Below, piece by piece: positions 16,131 through 24,310 of a stretch of DNA of 35,990 bases. The notes below the pieces were generated by a model. It ran no database searches and was not told the origin of the DNA. It saw only the letters and a program-made list of their open reading frames with translations. Numbering within the stretch: position 1 is the stretch's first letter; each line of letters begins with the position of its first letter. This DNA is from Flavobacteriaceae bacterium. GTDB lineage: Bacteria; Bacteroidota; Bacteroidia; Flavobacteriales; Flavobacteriaceae. A program made the translations under genes and the position numbers. The stretch spans positions 1 to 35,990 of the forward strand of contig JABAYY010000021.1 of the NCBI GenBank assembly GCA_018608765.1. Reading direction: 5' to 3'.

Positions 16131-17684
16131 TTATAAATCGAATTTAATCCCTTGTGCTAAAGGCAATTCGTCAGAATAATTAATCGTATTTGTTTGACGT
16201 CGCATATATACTTTCCATGCATCAGAACCAGACTCACGTCCGCCGCCTGTTTCTTTTTCACCACCAAAAGCACCGCCAATTTCAGCTCCAGAAGTCCCAA
16301 TGTTTACATTGGCAATTCCACAATCAGAACCAGCATAAGACAAGAACTTTTCAGCTTCTTTGAGTTCATTGGTCATGATTGCAGAAGATAAGCCTTGCGC
16401 CACACCATTTTGTTTTTGGATGGCATTTTCTACCGCCCCAGAATATTTCATTAAATATAAGATCGGTGCAAAGGTTTCATGTTGTACAATCTCAAAATGA
16501 TTTTCAGCCTCAATAATTGCAGGCTTCACATAACAGCCGCTTTCATAGCCTTCGCCTTCTAAAACACCGCCATCAACCAATACAGTCCCGCCTTCAGCTT
16601 TTGCTTTTTCAATCGCCGCTAAATACGTATTTACAGACTCATGATCGATCAAAGGACCGATATGGTTTTTTTCATCCAAAGGATTTCCAATAGTCAACTG
16701 TCCATAGGCCCCTACAATAGCGTCTCTTACTTTGTCATACACAGACTCGTGAATAATCAGTCGTCGTGTTGAAGTACAGCGCTGTCCGCAAGTTCCTACG
16801 GCACCAAAAATAGCACCAGGCACGACTACTTTCAAATCTGCAGTTGGAGTAATAATAATGGCATTGTTACCCCCTAATTCCAATAATGATTTTCCAAAAC
16901 GTTGGGCTACCGTTGCGCCAACAATCCGCCCCATTCTTGTAGAACCTGTTGCAGACACTAAAGGCACTCTTGTGTCCGTCGTCATCATTTCTCCAACACT
17001 ATAATCACCATTGATGATTGAAGAAATTCCTTCCGGTAAGTTATTTTCTTTTAAAATTTCGGCAATAATATTTTGACAGGCAATAGAGCATAAAGGTGCT
17101 TTTTCAGACCCTTTCCATACACATACATCCCCACAAATCCACGCCAAAGCAGTGTTCCATGCCCAAACAGCGACAGGAAAATTAAACGCAGAAATAATAC
17201 CCACGACGCCAATCGGATGCCATTGCTCTCGCATCACATGACCGGGACGTTCAGAAGGAATCGTTTGCCCGTTTAATTGTCTCGACAATCCAACCGCAAA
17301 ATCACAGATGTCAATCATTTCTTGAACCTCTCCATACCCTTCTTGAAGGGATTTTCCCATTTCATAAGAAACTAATTTTCCGAGGGGTTCCTTTAAATCT
17401 CTAAGCTTATTTCCAAACTGACGCACAATTTCGCCACGTTGAGGAGCTGGCATGGTTCGCCACTCAGGGAATGCAGCCGTTGCAGCCGTCATTACCGCCT
17501 CATAATCTTCTTGAGAAGTGCAAACGACGCTCCCAATTTTCTTGCCATCTACAGGAGAATAACTATCGATACTAGGCCCGTTAGAAAAACTATTTGCGCC
17601 CGTGGACGTTCCTAAATTTATGTCTTTTACACCAAGAGCATCCAGAGCTTCTTGAATTTTAAAATCAGTTGAATTTGTGTTCAT
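16131..17684 (-). CDS. ALDH7-type aldehyde dehydrogenase (probable aminoadipate-semialdehyde dehydrogenase)
   Basis: A 517-aa NAD+-dependent aldehyde dehydrogenase. The general base is Glu269 in LLELGGNNAII and the nucleophile is Cys303 in GTCGQRCTSTRRL; both motifs, and ISAFNFPVAVWAWN for cofactor binding, are those of the ALDH7 subfamily (antiquitin). Family members oxidise alpha-aminoadipic semialdehyde (or its cyclic form piperideine-6-carboxylate) in lysine breakdown, and some act on other aldehydes. Length and motifs are complete. No lysine-degradation gene is adjacent, so the exact substrate rests on subfamily alone. It is a single gene with its own terminator. Confidence 0.87.
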   Translation of the reverse strand: MNTNSTDFKIQEALDALGVKDINLGTSTGANSFSNGPSIDSYSPVDGKKIGSVVCTSQEDYEAVMTAATAAFPEWRTMPAPQRGEIVRQFGNKLRDLKEPLGKLVSYEMGKSLQEGYGEVQEMIDICDFAVGLSRQLNGQTIPSERPGHVMREQWHPIGVVGIISAFNFPVAVWAWNTALAWICGDVCVWKGSEKAPLCSIACQNIIAEILKENNLPEGISSIINGDYSVGEMMTTDTRVPLVSATGSTRMGRIVGATVAQRFGKSLLELGGNNAIIITPTADLKVVVPGAIFGAVGTCGQRCTSTRRLIIHESVYDKVRDAIVGAYGQLTIGNPLDEKNHIGPLIDHESVNTYLAAIEKAKAEGGTVLVDGGVLEGEGYESGCYVKPAIIEAENHFEIVQHETFAPILYLMKYSGAVENAIQKQNGVAQGLSSAIMTNELKEAEKFLSYAGSDCGIANVNIGTSGAEIGGAFGGEKETGGGRESGSDAWKVYMRRQTNTINYSDELPLAQGIKFDL

Positions 17685-17757
17685 TTATCTTGTTTTTAAA
17701 GTCGTTTCAAGTTGCGAATATAATAATTTTACCCCCACTTTAATGATAATTACACAA

Positions 17758-18228
17758 TCATTTCCAGTTGCAAAAGGGCGTGTTGCTGAGGTTGGAATTA
17801 TAATATTTTATGTCGCCCGTCACTTCACGACCGAGCCAATCGGGTTTGGCAAATTTTTCATCCTCAGAGCCAAGCTCAACCTCAGCCATCACCAAGCCTT
17901 TATTTTCACCCATAAACTCATCCACTTCAAACACGTGGTTTTCTACCACCACTTCATAACGGGTTTTGCTGATAATGGTTTTTTCACAAAGTTTTAGCAG
18001 CACTTCCGCGTCTGTTTTGGAGATTTCTTTTTCCCATTCAAACCTACTGAGGCCGCTTTCGTTGCTTTTTCCTTTCACAGTTATAAAACCTGCTTGATCG
18101 GTCAGTCGAATCCTGATGGAGCGTTCAGGGTCAGAATTCAGATAGCCTTGAGTCATCGTTAGTACTGATGACGCTTCTGAGCGATAGGCGTGGGAGTTTA
18201 CCAAAAATTTACGTTCAATTTCAATCAT
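17758..18228 (-). CDS. CYTH domain protein (triphosphate tunnel metalloenzyme)
   Basis: A small protein of 156 aa when started at Met 18226-18228, where MIEIERKFLV carries the ExExK signature of CYTH domains. An upstream ATG at 18246 adds six residues and is less likely, since the signature normally sits at the extreme N-terminus. Further charged strands are visible (SIRIRLTDQAGFITVKGK, RFEWEKEIS, VFEVDEFMGENKGLVMAEVE), giving the alternating Arg/Lys and Glu residues of the tunnel. Relatives hydrolyse inorganic triphosphate or thiamine triphosphate, or make cAMP; bacterial single-domain forms are mostly triphosphatases. It is transcribed alone toward the aldehyde dehydrogenase gene. Confidence 0.83.
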   Translation of the reverse strand: MIEIERKFLVNSHAYRSEASSVLTMTQGYLNSDPERSIRIRLTDQAGFITVKGKSNESGLSRFEWEKEISKTDAEVLLKLCEKTIISKTRYEVVVENHVFEVDEFMGENKGLVMAEVELGSEDEKFAKPDWLGREVTGDIKYYNSNLSNTPFCNWK

Positions 18229-18455
18229 AAAAAAAGAGATAGTCATTAGAATTTCTAAATTTACAGCAAGTCAAACGATTTATCAATACTAAAAAGCAAA
18301 CAACTTGTTTAAATTATGATTTACTCTAAGTGTGAATGGCTAGAAAATATGGAACGATTTCTGGGGTTTCTTAAGATTTCACCCTGATAAGACAGGCAAT
18401 ATATAAATATTCGTAAAAATCACAGCTTGATAGACGAGTATTGGTGGTGCTTTAG

Positions 18456-18463
18456 TAATTTTG
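18456..18463 (+). promoter_or_regulatory. Candidate -7 box upstream of ppc
   Basis: TAATTTTG matches TAnnTTTG and ends 24 bases before the ppc start codon. The nearest TTG elements lie 12 or 26 bases upstream, so the -33 element is not clear. Confidence 0.4.
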
Positions 18464-18487
18464 AAGGCACTAAAATGTATTTAATTA

Positions 18488-21067
18488 ATGTCTACACAGC
18501 CAAAAATTACCAGGTTTAATCAAAATGTATTGTCAAAATATCAAATATACAACAGTATATTTATGACTTTACCGTTTGATTCCATTACCAAAACGGGCGC
18601 ATTGTTGCCTCTTTTTTTTGAGACCTGTCAAAAAGGATTTGCAAATAATGAAGATCCTACAGCGATTGTTAATTCATTTTTTAAAAAATACCAAGCAAGA
18701 CGTTCTCCAAAAAGTCAGATCAATTTACTGTTTCGTTTTATACAATATATAGAACGTCAAGTGGTGTTATTTGATGCTATTGAAGATGCCGCTTTCCCGG
18801 TTGTCAACAATATGGACGGGATCGGAACTTTGCGAAGTTTAAAAGAAAAGGCGACCGCTGAAAATAAATTGGAAATTCTTCAAAAATACTTAGAAGAATT
18901 TAAAGTGCGTATTGTGTTGACTGCACATCCCACACAATTTTACCCAGGCTCGGTATTAGGGATCATTACAGATTTGACAGAGGCCATTCGTGAAAATGAT
19001 TTGTTTCGCATCAATGAGCTTTTAGCACAACTCGGAAAAACACCTTTCTTTAAACAAACCAAACCAACGCCCTACGATGAGGCAGTGAGTTTAATTTGGT
19101 ATTTAGAACACGTGTTTTACAAGTCTTTTGGGACGGTTTATGACTATATTCAACAAAATATTTTTGATGGGAAACATATTGATAATGACATTATTAATAT
19201 AGGTTTTTGGCCTGGAGGCGACAGAGATGGAAATCCTTTTGTAACTCCAGAAATCACCCTTAAAGTAGCAGCGAGGCTTCGTGAAACGATTATAAAAAAC
19301 TACTACCGCGATCTTCGGATGCTTAAGAGAAAATTGTCTTTTGCAGGTGTAGAAGACCGTGTGGTTGCTTTAGAGGCAGAACTTTACAAGATTATTACAA
19401 ACAAAAAATCGAACTTAACTCTCGAGCATTTAACCACAGAGTTGAAAGATATTAAAGCGGTTATTATTGAAAAACATCAGTCGCTTTATGTTTCTGAAGT
19501 GAATAGCTTGTTAAATAAAATTCATTTGTTTGGGTTTCATTTTTCAACTTTAGACATTCGTCAAGACAGTCGTGAACACGCCAAAGTGTTTAATGATATG
19601 GTGGATGTATTGATAGAAAGTGGAAGTGATGTATTTCCTAAAAACTACCACAGCCTAGCTGAAGCCGATCAAGTTGAGATTCTTTCAAAAATAAAAGGCT
19701 CTCTAGATTTATCGTTAATTTCAGACAAGAATACTTTGAAGGCTCTCAAAACAATGGAAGCGATCAAAACGATTCAGCACACAAATGGAGAGAAAGCTGC
19801 GAACCGCTATATTATAAGCAATAATCAAACAACACTTAATGTCATGCAATTATATGCCATGCTTAAGCTGGTTGCGTTTGAGGATGCATTAACCGTAGAT
19901 ATAGCACCTCTTTTTGAAACAATAACAGATTTAGAAAACGCTCCTTCTGTAATGGAAGACTTATATTCTAACCCGAATTATATGGCGCATCTAAAAGCCC
20001 GTGGCAACAGACAAACCATAATGCTTGGGTTTAGTGATGGCACAAAAGACGGGGGGTATTTAATGGCCAATTGGGCTATTTATAAAGCAAAAGAATTGCT
20101 AACAGAAATGTCTAGAAAATATGACATCACTGTGATTTTCTTTGACGGTCGAGGTGGACCACCAGCAAGGGGTGGTGGAAAAACACATAATTTTTATGCC
20201 TCTTTAGGTCCTACAATCGAGGATAAAGAAGTGCAACTTACGATACAGGGACAAACAATCAGTTCAAACTTTGGAACCTTAGATTCCTCACAATACAACC
20301 TAGAACAATTGATTAGTTCAGGGATACACAACAGCCTTAGCGACAAAGATCTTAGAATGACACCCGAAAACAGGGAAGTCATGGCACAGTTATCTAAGTT
20401 GAGTTACGAAGCTTATGTAGACTTTAAAGCACATCCTAAGTTTATTTCTTACTTAGAGCACATGAGTACTTTGAAGTTTTATGCAAAAACCAACATTGGA
20501 AGCCGTCCATCAAAACGAGGGAAGGCCGAAGGCTTGGTGTTTGAAGATTTACGTGCCATTCCATTTGTGGGGTCATGGAGTCAGTTGAAACAAAACGTTC
20601 CAGGATTTTTTGGAGTTGGAACCGCTCTCAAACATTATGAAGATATTGGGGAATTTGATAAAGCACAACACTTATTTCAAACCTCGGATTTTTTCAAAAC
20701 ACTGATTGAAAATAGCATGATGTCTTTGTCTAAATCATTCTTTGATTTGACAAAGTACATGTCTGAAGATCCGGAATACGGTGCCTTTTGGAATGTTATT
20801 TATAGTGAATACATCACCACAAAACGATTGTTATTAAAGCTAACAGGGTATGACGAATTGATGCAAGAAGAGCCCGCTGGGAAAGCTTCTATTTCGGTCA
20901 GAGAATCTATTGTATTGCCGCTATTAACGATTCAACAATATGCTTTAAAGAAAATTCAGGAATTAGAAAAAGAAAACCCTAGAGATGAAGCTCAAATCCA
21001 AACGTATGAGAAAATTGTAATGCGCTCTTTGTTTGGAAATATCAATGCAAGTCGAAACTCTGCATAA
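18488..21067 (+). CDS. ppc: Phosphoenolpyruvate carboxylase (divergent Bacteroidota type)
   Basis: An 859-aa enzyme that adds bicarbonate to phosphoenolpyruvate to form oxaloacetate, refilling the TCA cycle. The catalytic histidine region is VLTAHPTQFYPGS (His147). Further blocks are FWPGGDRDGNPFVTPE, LDIRQDSREHAKVF, FFDGRGGPPARGGG, NIGSRPSKRG and LRAIPFVGSWSQLKQ, with a C-terminus ending ASRNSA as the family requires. Length is typical. Several blocks differ from the E. coli enzyme: Asp for His before GRGG, and Gln for Glu after HPT. It is a single gene with a strong terminator. Its place beside the ammonium and glutamate synthase genes fits supply of carbon skeletons for nitrogen assimilation. 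Confidence 0.92.
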   Translation: MSTQPKITRFNQNVLSKYQIYNSIFMTLPFDSITKTGALLPLFFETCQKGFANNEDPTAIVNSFFKKYQARRSPKSQINLLFRFIQYIERQVVLFDAIEDAAFPVVNNMDGIGTLRSLKEKATAENKLEILQKYLEEFKVRIVLTAHPTQFYPGSVLGIITDLTEAIRENDLFRINELLAQLGKTPFFKQTKPTPYDEAVSLIWYLEHVFYKSFGTVYDYIQQNIFDGKHIDNDIINIGFWPGGDRDGNPFVTPEITLKVAARLRETIIKNYYRDLRMLKRKLSFAGVEDRVVALEAELYKIITNKKSNLTLEHLTTELKDIKAVIIEKHQSLYVSEVNSLLNKIHLFGFHFSTLDIRQDSREHAKVFNDMVDVLIESGSDVFPKNYHSLAEADQVEILSKIKGSLDLSLISDKNTLKALKTMEAIKTIQHTNGEKAANRYIISNNQTTLNVMQLYAMLKLVAFEDALTVDIAPLFETITDLENAPSVMEDLYSNPNYMAHLKARGNRQTIMLGFSDGTKDGGYLMANWAIYKAKELLTEMSRKYDITVIFFDGRGGPPARGGGKTHNFYASLGPTIEDKEVQLTIQGQTISSNFGTLDSSQYNLEQLISSGIHNSLSDKDLRMTPENREVMAQLSKLSYEAYVDFKAHPKFISYLEHMSTLKFYAKTNIGSRPSKRGKAEGLVFEDLRAIPFVGSWSQLKQNVPGFFGVGTALKHYEDIGEFDKAQHLFQTSDFFKTLIENSMMSLSKSFFDLTKYMSEDPEYGAFWNVIYSEYITTKRLLLKLTGYDELMQEEPAGKASISVRESIVLPLLTIQQYALKKIQELEKENPRDEAQIQTYEKIVMRSLFGNINASRNSA

Positions 21068-21088
21068 AATTAAAACACATATTTAATA

Positions 21089-21121
21089 AAAAAGCCTCTA
21101 AAATATTTTTAGAGGCTTTTT
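21089..21121. terminator. Bidirectional terminator between ppc and amt
   Basis: A perfect 15-bp inverted repeat around the 3-base loop TAT, built on GCCTCT/AGAGGC with A and T runs outside. It gives a U run in both directions, so it can stop ppc (plus) and the convergent amt transcript (minus, stop codon at 21144). Confidence 0.88.
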
Positions 21122-21143
21122 GTTGACTAATTTAAATAGATGA

Positions 21144-22385
21144 CTAATGCTCGTTTAGCCTGAAATCGGGGTAAGCATCCATTTTATGTTCGTGTGCATC
21201 GAGACCTTCTAATTCTTCTCGTTCCGAGACTCTAATGCCCACGGTTTTCTTTAATGTGTATATGATAATAAAAGAGGTTGCGACACAAAATGCAGCGTAA
21301 CACAGCACCCCTACGAGTTGAATCAAAAACTGATCAAAACCAGCCTTGGCGCCAAAAAGCCCAACCGCTAAGGTTCCCCAAGCTCCACACACAAGGTGTA
21401 CAGCAATGGCACCCACTGGGTCGTCTAACTTAATTTTATCTACTAAGCTCACAGCAAACACAATAAGTGCTCCAGCAATTGCTCCAATAAGTATGGCGTC
21501 ACCTGGGCTCATCTGATCGGCACCTGCTGTAATTCCGACAAGACCTCCTAAAATCCCATTCAGAAACATTGTTAAATCTAAGTTTTTATGCAATAGTGTT
21601 GAGGTAATCATTGCAATGACACCACCAGCAGCAGCAGCTAAACATGTTGTAACCAGTGTTAGGGATGTTGCTTCTGGGTTTGCAGAGAGTACAGACCCTC
21701 CGTTAAAACCAAACCACCCTAACCAAAGGATAAGAACCCCAGCAGTTGCTAACGGAATGCTATGACCAGGAATTGCTTGCGGCTTACCGTTATTAAATTT
21801 CCCAATTCGAGACCCTAAAAGATAAACAGCGACTAAAGCAGCCCATCCACCCACAGAGTGCACGAGTGTAGATCCCGCAAAATCATAAAACCCTTCGGCG
21901 TCTCCAATTGAAAGTGAGGATAAAAATCCACCACCCCATTGCCAAGACCCTGCAATTGGATATACGAATCCTACATAAAAGAGTGTAAAAATCATAAAAG
22001 CCCCAATTTTCATGCGCTCAGCAACAGCACCCGAAACAATAGTCGCGGCGGTTGCGGCAAACATGCCTTGGAACAAGAAATCGGTCCAGTAGGTATAGCC
22101 TTCGTTATATGCTAAGTCAAAAGCACCGTCTGCCAAAGGGGCATCCAGTCCAAAACCAGCAAATCCAAGAACGCCATTAAAATCGCCTGGATACATTAAG
22201 TTAAATCCGACTATATAATAAAGTAAAAGCCCGACAGTGATAATAAATATGTTTTTAAATAAAATGTTAATCGTGTTTTTTTGACGCGTGAGTCCTATTT
22301 CGAGAAATGCAAACCCCGTATGCATAAAAAAGACGAGTGCCGTACAGATCATCATCCATACGTTATTGATAGTAAGTAATTCCAT
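21144..22385 (-). CDS. amt: Ammonium transporter (Amt), PII-linked
   Basis: A 413-aa ammonium channel of the Amt/Rh family with about eleven membrane segments. The twin histidines of the pore are His176 (FAGSTLVHSVGG) and His330 (VGAIAVHLVCG). The signature stretches LQ/FQGMFAATAATIVSGA, LGWFGFNGGS and the C-terminal KKTVGIRVSEREELEGLD are present. The cytoplasmic tail is where a PII protein binds. It lies 5 bases after glnB on the same strand, so both are made together. It is slightly shorter than the second Amt of this window, because it has no N-terminal extension. It carries ammonium across the inner membrane. Confidence 0.93.
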   Translation of the reverse strand: MELLTINNVWMMICTALVFFMHTGFAFLEIGLTRQKNTINILFKNIFIITVGLLLYYIVGFNLMYPGDFNGVLGFAGFGLDAPLADGAFDLAYNEGYTYWTDFLFQGMFAATAATIVSGAVAERMKIGAFMIFTLFYVGFVYPIAGSWQWGGGFLSSLSIGDAEGFYDFAGSTLVHSVGGWAALVAVYLLGSRIGKFNNGKPQAIPGHSIPLATAGVLILWLGWFGFNGGSVLSANPEATSLTLVTTCLAAAAGGVIAMITSTLLHKNLDLTMFLNGILGGLVGITAGADQMSPGDAILIGAIAGALIVFAVSLVDKIKLDDPVGAIAVHLVCGAWGTLAVGLFGAKAGFDQFLIQLVGVLCYAAFCVATSFIIIYTLKKTVGIRVSEREELEGLDAHEHKMDAYPDFRLNEH

Positions 22386-22390
22386 TGTTG

Positions 22391-22729
22391 TTATTTTAAT
22401 GTGTTTCCGCCTTTTTCGCCGGTTCTAATTCTATATACTTCATCGACCTGTGATACAAATATTTTTCCATCACCAACCTCTCCTGTAGATGCGGCTGTTA
22501 GGATGGCTTTAATGGTCACTTCCTCAAAATCATCATTTACCACTATAGATAAGTAACGTCTTTGGATATCACTCGTGCTGTAAGAAACACCTCTGTAAAC
22601 ATGACCTTCTTTTTCGTTGCCTAGTCCTGTGACGTCCCAATAGGAAAAGAAATTGACACCGACTTCATGCAGTGCTTTTTTGACACCAGAAAACTTAGAT
22701 TTTCTAATGATTGCCTCTACTTTTTTCAT
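22391..22729 (-). CDS. glnB: PII nitrogen-regulatory protein
   Basis: A 112-aa PII signal protein. Three family loops are visible: the T-loop (about residues 37-55, EGHVYRGVSY, with Tyr45 and Tyr50, the latter in the place of the tyrosine uridylylated in E. coli), the B-loop TGEVGDGKIFV (82-92) and the C-loop IRTGEKGG (101-108). It senses ATP/ADP and 2-oxoglutarate and blocks the Amt channel when nitrogen is plentiful. Being co-transcribed with amt, it has the place of GlnK; I use glnB as the general symbol. The T-loop after Tyr50 (STSDIQRRYL) differs from the enterobacterial form, so modification at this tyrosine is not certain. Confidence 0.92.
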   Translation of the reverse strand: MKKVEAIIRKSKFSGVKKALHEVGVNFFSYWDVTGLGNEKEGHVYRGVSYSTSDIQRRYLSIVVNDDFEEVTIKAILTAASTGEVGDGKIFVSQVDEVYRIRTGEKGGNTLK

Positions 22730-22752
22730 TGAATTAATTTTTAGTTTGTCCT

Positions 22753-22760
22753 CAAAAGTA
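22753..22760 (-). promoter_or_regulatory. -7 box of the glnB-amt operon
   Basis: Plus-strand CAAAAGTA reads TACTTTTG on the coding strand, matching TAnnTTTG, 23 bases before the glnB start codon. No TTTG is found at the -33 position; a palindrome (22775-22796) occupies it instead, which suggests a promoter that needs an activator. The flanking bases (CTCAAAAGTA) are almost those of the porin-amt promoter. Confidence 0.55.
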
Positions 22761-22774
22761 AATAAAAAACAAAG

Positions 22775-22796
22775 ACCCCCTAAAAATTAGAGGGGT
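22775..22796. promoter_or_regulatory. Proximal palindrome of the glnB-amt promoter (site A)
   Basis: ACCCC-N12-GGGGT, with an inner CTAA/TTAG match. It is centred 29 bp upstream of the centre of the -7 box, where a class II activator usually binds. It can also form a stem in RNA, but it probably lies upstream of the transcript start, so a DNA operator is more likely. Confidence 0.5.
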
Positions 22797-22827
22797 GCTA
22801 CAAACATTTTTATGATATTAATAAAAT

Positions 22828-22849
22828 TACCCCACTTATAATAAAGGTA
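22828..22849. promoter_or_regulatory. Distal palindrome of the glnB-amt promoter (site D)
   Basis: TACCCC-N10-AAGGTA: an imperfect copy of the ACCCC/GGGGT palindrome, centred 53 bp from site A. The left arm is exact, the right arm has two changes. Confidence 0.38.
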
Positions 22850-22859
22850 CGTCAAGCAT

Positions 22860-22874
22860 GTTGTTTAAAACAAC
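22860..22874. promoter_or_regulatory. Inverted repeat GTTGTTT-A-AAACAAC
   Basis: A 7-bp inverted repeat with one central base, between the amt2 terminator and the glnB promoter sites. It may be another operator or part of an AT-rich promoter; the arms are low in complexity. Confidence 0.25.
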
Positions 22875-22882
22875 TAAAAAAT

Positions 22883-22917
22883 AAAAACCCCAGAAGCACG
22901 ATGCCCCCAGGGTTTTT
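22883..22917 (-). terminator. Rho-independent terminator of the porin-amt2 operon
   Basis: On the minus strand the 35-base element folds as a continuous 15-bp stem (five A-U pairs, then G-C and G-U pairs) around a 5-base loop, with a U run in the descending arm. It lies about 70 bases after the amt2 stop. The plus-strand form has mismatches where the minus strand has G-U pairs, so it is directional. Confidence 0.75.
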
Positions 22918-22989
22918 AACACAAACTAAAAATCACAAACTTATTTTTAATTTTTTGAGAGCAATTAAAGGCTCAATACGATATTGAAA

Positions 22990-24279
22990 TTAGTCTTGAC
23001 CTCTTTCTCTTTTACCAGGATATGCAATTGATCCATGTTCAGAGATATCAAGTCCAGCAACTTCTACTTCTTCTGTGACTCTTAGTCCAACAGTTTTCTT
23101 AAGGATTCCAAATACGATGAAAGAAAGGACAACTGCCCATACAGCATACGCTAATCCACCAGTAAGTTGTGCAACCAGTTGTGTAGAACCGCCGCCGTTA
23201 AAGATTCCAATCCCAGCGTCTCCGTCAACACCCCAAAGTCCAATGACAATGGTTCCCCAGAATCCTACGACTCCGTGAACAGATGCAGCACCAATAGCAT
23301 CATCAATTTTAAGTTTCTTTTCGATAAATTCGATAGAGAAAACAACAATGACACCACCAATAAGACCCGCTAACACAGCGCCACCAGCAGTCATGTTTCC
23401 ACAACCCGCAGTAATACTTACCAGTCCAGCTAAAGCACCGTTTAACGATTGTGCTAAATGTGGTTTTCCATACCAGATCCATGTAGTAATAAGGGCGCCT
23501 AAAGCACCTGCAGCAGCAGCAAGGTTGGTAATCAACACGACTGTTGAAGCAGCAACTGCATCGTCTCCACCCCAAGCAAGTTGAGATCCACCATTAAAAC
23601 CAAACCATCCTAGCCAAAGGATAAACACCCCTAAGGTTGCTAATATTTGGTTGTGACCTGGAATAGGCATTACTTTTCCGTTTACAAATTTTCCAATTCT
23701 AGGACCTACCATATAAGCAGCAACTAAAGCAGCAAAACCACCAACAGCATGAACGATAGAAGATCCAGCAAAGTCAATAAAACCTAGCTCTGTTAACCAG
23801 CCCGACCCTTGCCATTGCCATCCCCCAGCAATAGGGTAGATGATAGCAGTCATTACAACTGAAAAGATAATGTACGTTGAATACTTTGTTCTTCCAGCAA
23901 TTGCTCCAGAAACAATAGTAGCAGCAGTAGCAGCAAACATTGTTTGAAAGAATAAATCAGCACCTTCTCCTTGCATGATGCCACTCCAGAAAAACCATCC
24001 GTTAGTGGTGTCACCATACATTAAAGAGTATCCTACAAACCAGTAGGTAAGAGATCCTACAGCAATATCAAGCAAGTTTTTCATTGCGATATTCACTGCA
24101 TTTTTTGAACGTGTCATTCCTGATTCTACTAAAGTAAAACCTGCTTGCATAAAGAATACTAAGATACCAGATAATAGCATCCACAACATTCCCATGTCGT
24201 CCTTGATCGCTCCAGCAAGACTCTCAACCGCAGCGGCATCCTGTATTACTAGAGGTAAGTTGTTAATTAAATGTGACAT
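22990..24279 (-). CDS. amt: Second ammonium transporter (Amt), porin-linked
   Basis: A 429-aa Amt channel, paralogous to the one at 21144-22385. The pore histidines are His177 (DFAGSSIVHAVGG) and His335 (IGAASVHGVVG); FQTMFAATAATIVSGAIAGR and LGWFGFNGGS are conserved. It has an extra N-terminal stretch of about 25 residues (NLPLVIQDAAAVESLAGAI) before the first membrane segment, like the signal-type N-terminus of some Amt proteins. The C-terminus KKTVGLRVTEEVEVAGLDIS is the PII-contacting tail. It begins 31 bases after the porin gene and ends with its own terminator, so it does not belong to the glnB operon. It likely differs from the other Amt in affinity or in timing of expression. Confidence 0.92.
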   Translation of the reverse strand: MSHLINNLPLVIQDAAAVESLAGAIKDDMGMLWMLLSGILVFFMQAGFTLVESGMTRSKNAVNIAMKNLLDIAVGSLTYWFVGYSLMYGDTTNGWFFWSGIMQGEGADLFFQTMFAATAATIVSGAIAGRTKYSTYIIFSVVMTAIIYPIAGGWQWQGSGWLTELGFIDFAGSSIVHAVGGFAALVAAYMVGPRIGKFVNGKVMPIPGHNQILATLGVFILWLGWFGFNGGSQLAWGGDDAVAASTVVLITNLAAAAGALGALITTWIWYGKPHLAQSLNGALAGLVSITAGCGNMTAGGAVLAGLIGGVIVVFSIEFIEKKLKIDDAIGAASVHGVVGFWGTIVIGLWGVDGDAGIGIFNGGGSTQLVAQLTGGLAYAVWAVVLSFIVFGILKKTVGLRVTEEVEVAGLDISEHGSIAYPGKRERGQD

Positions 24280-24310
24280 AATTATATATTTGATTGGTTA
24301 ATATTAGTCT

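Noticed and set aside
18362-18384. GGGGT and ACCCT upstream of ppc as another copy of the nitrogen palindrome
   Set aside because: The arms are in the opposite (everted) order and the spacing differs.
22780-22784. A -33 TTTG element for the glnB promoter
   Set aside because: The bases at the required distance do not match; the only CTTTG nearby is 9 bases from the -7 box, too close.
22775-22796. Reading the ACCCC/GGGGT palindrome as a terminator for the amt2 operon
   Set aside because: A better terminator with a complete stem and U run lies at 22883-22917, before this point in the direction of transcription, and the palindrome has a twin at the porin promoter, where no upstream gene runs toward it.
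23309-23584. Cysteine/tryptophan-rich frame on the minus strand and frames on the plus strand within amt2
   Set aside because: Shadows of a well-conserved Amt gene in other reading frames.
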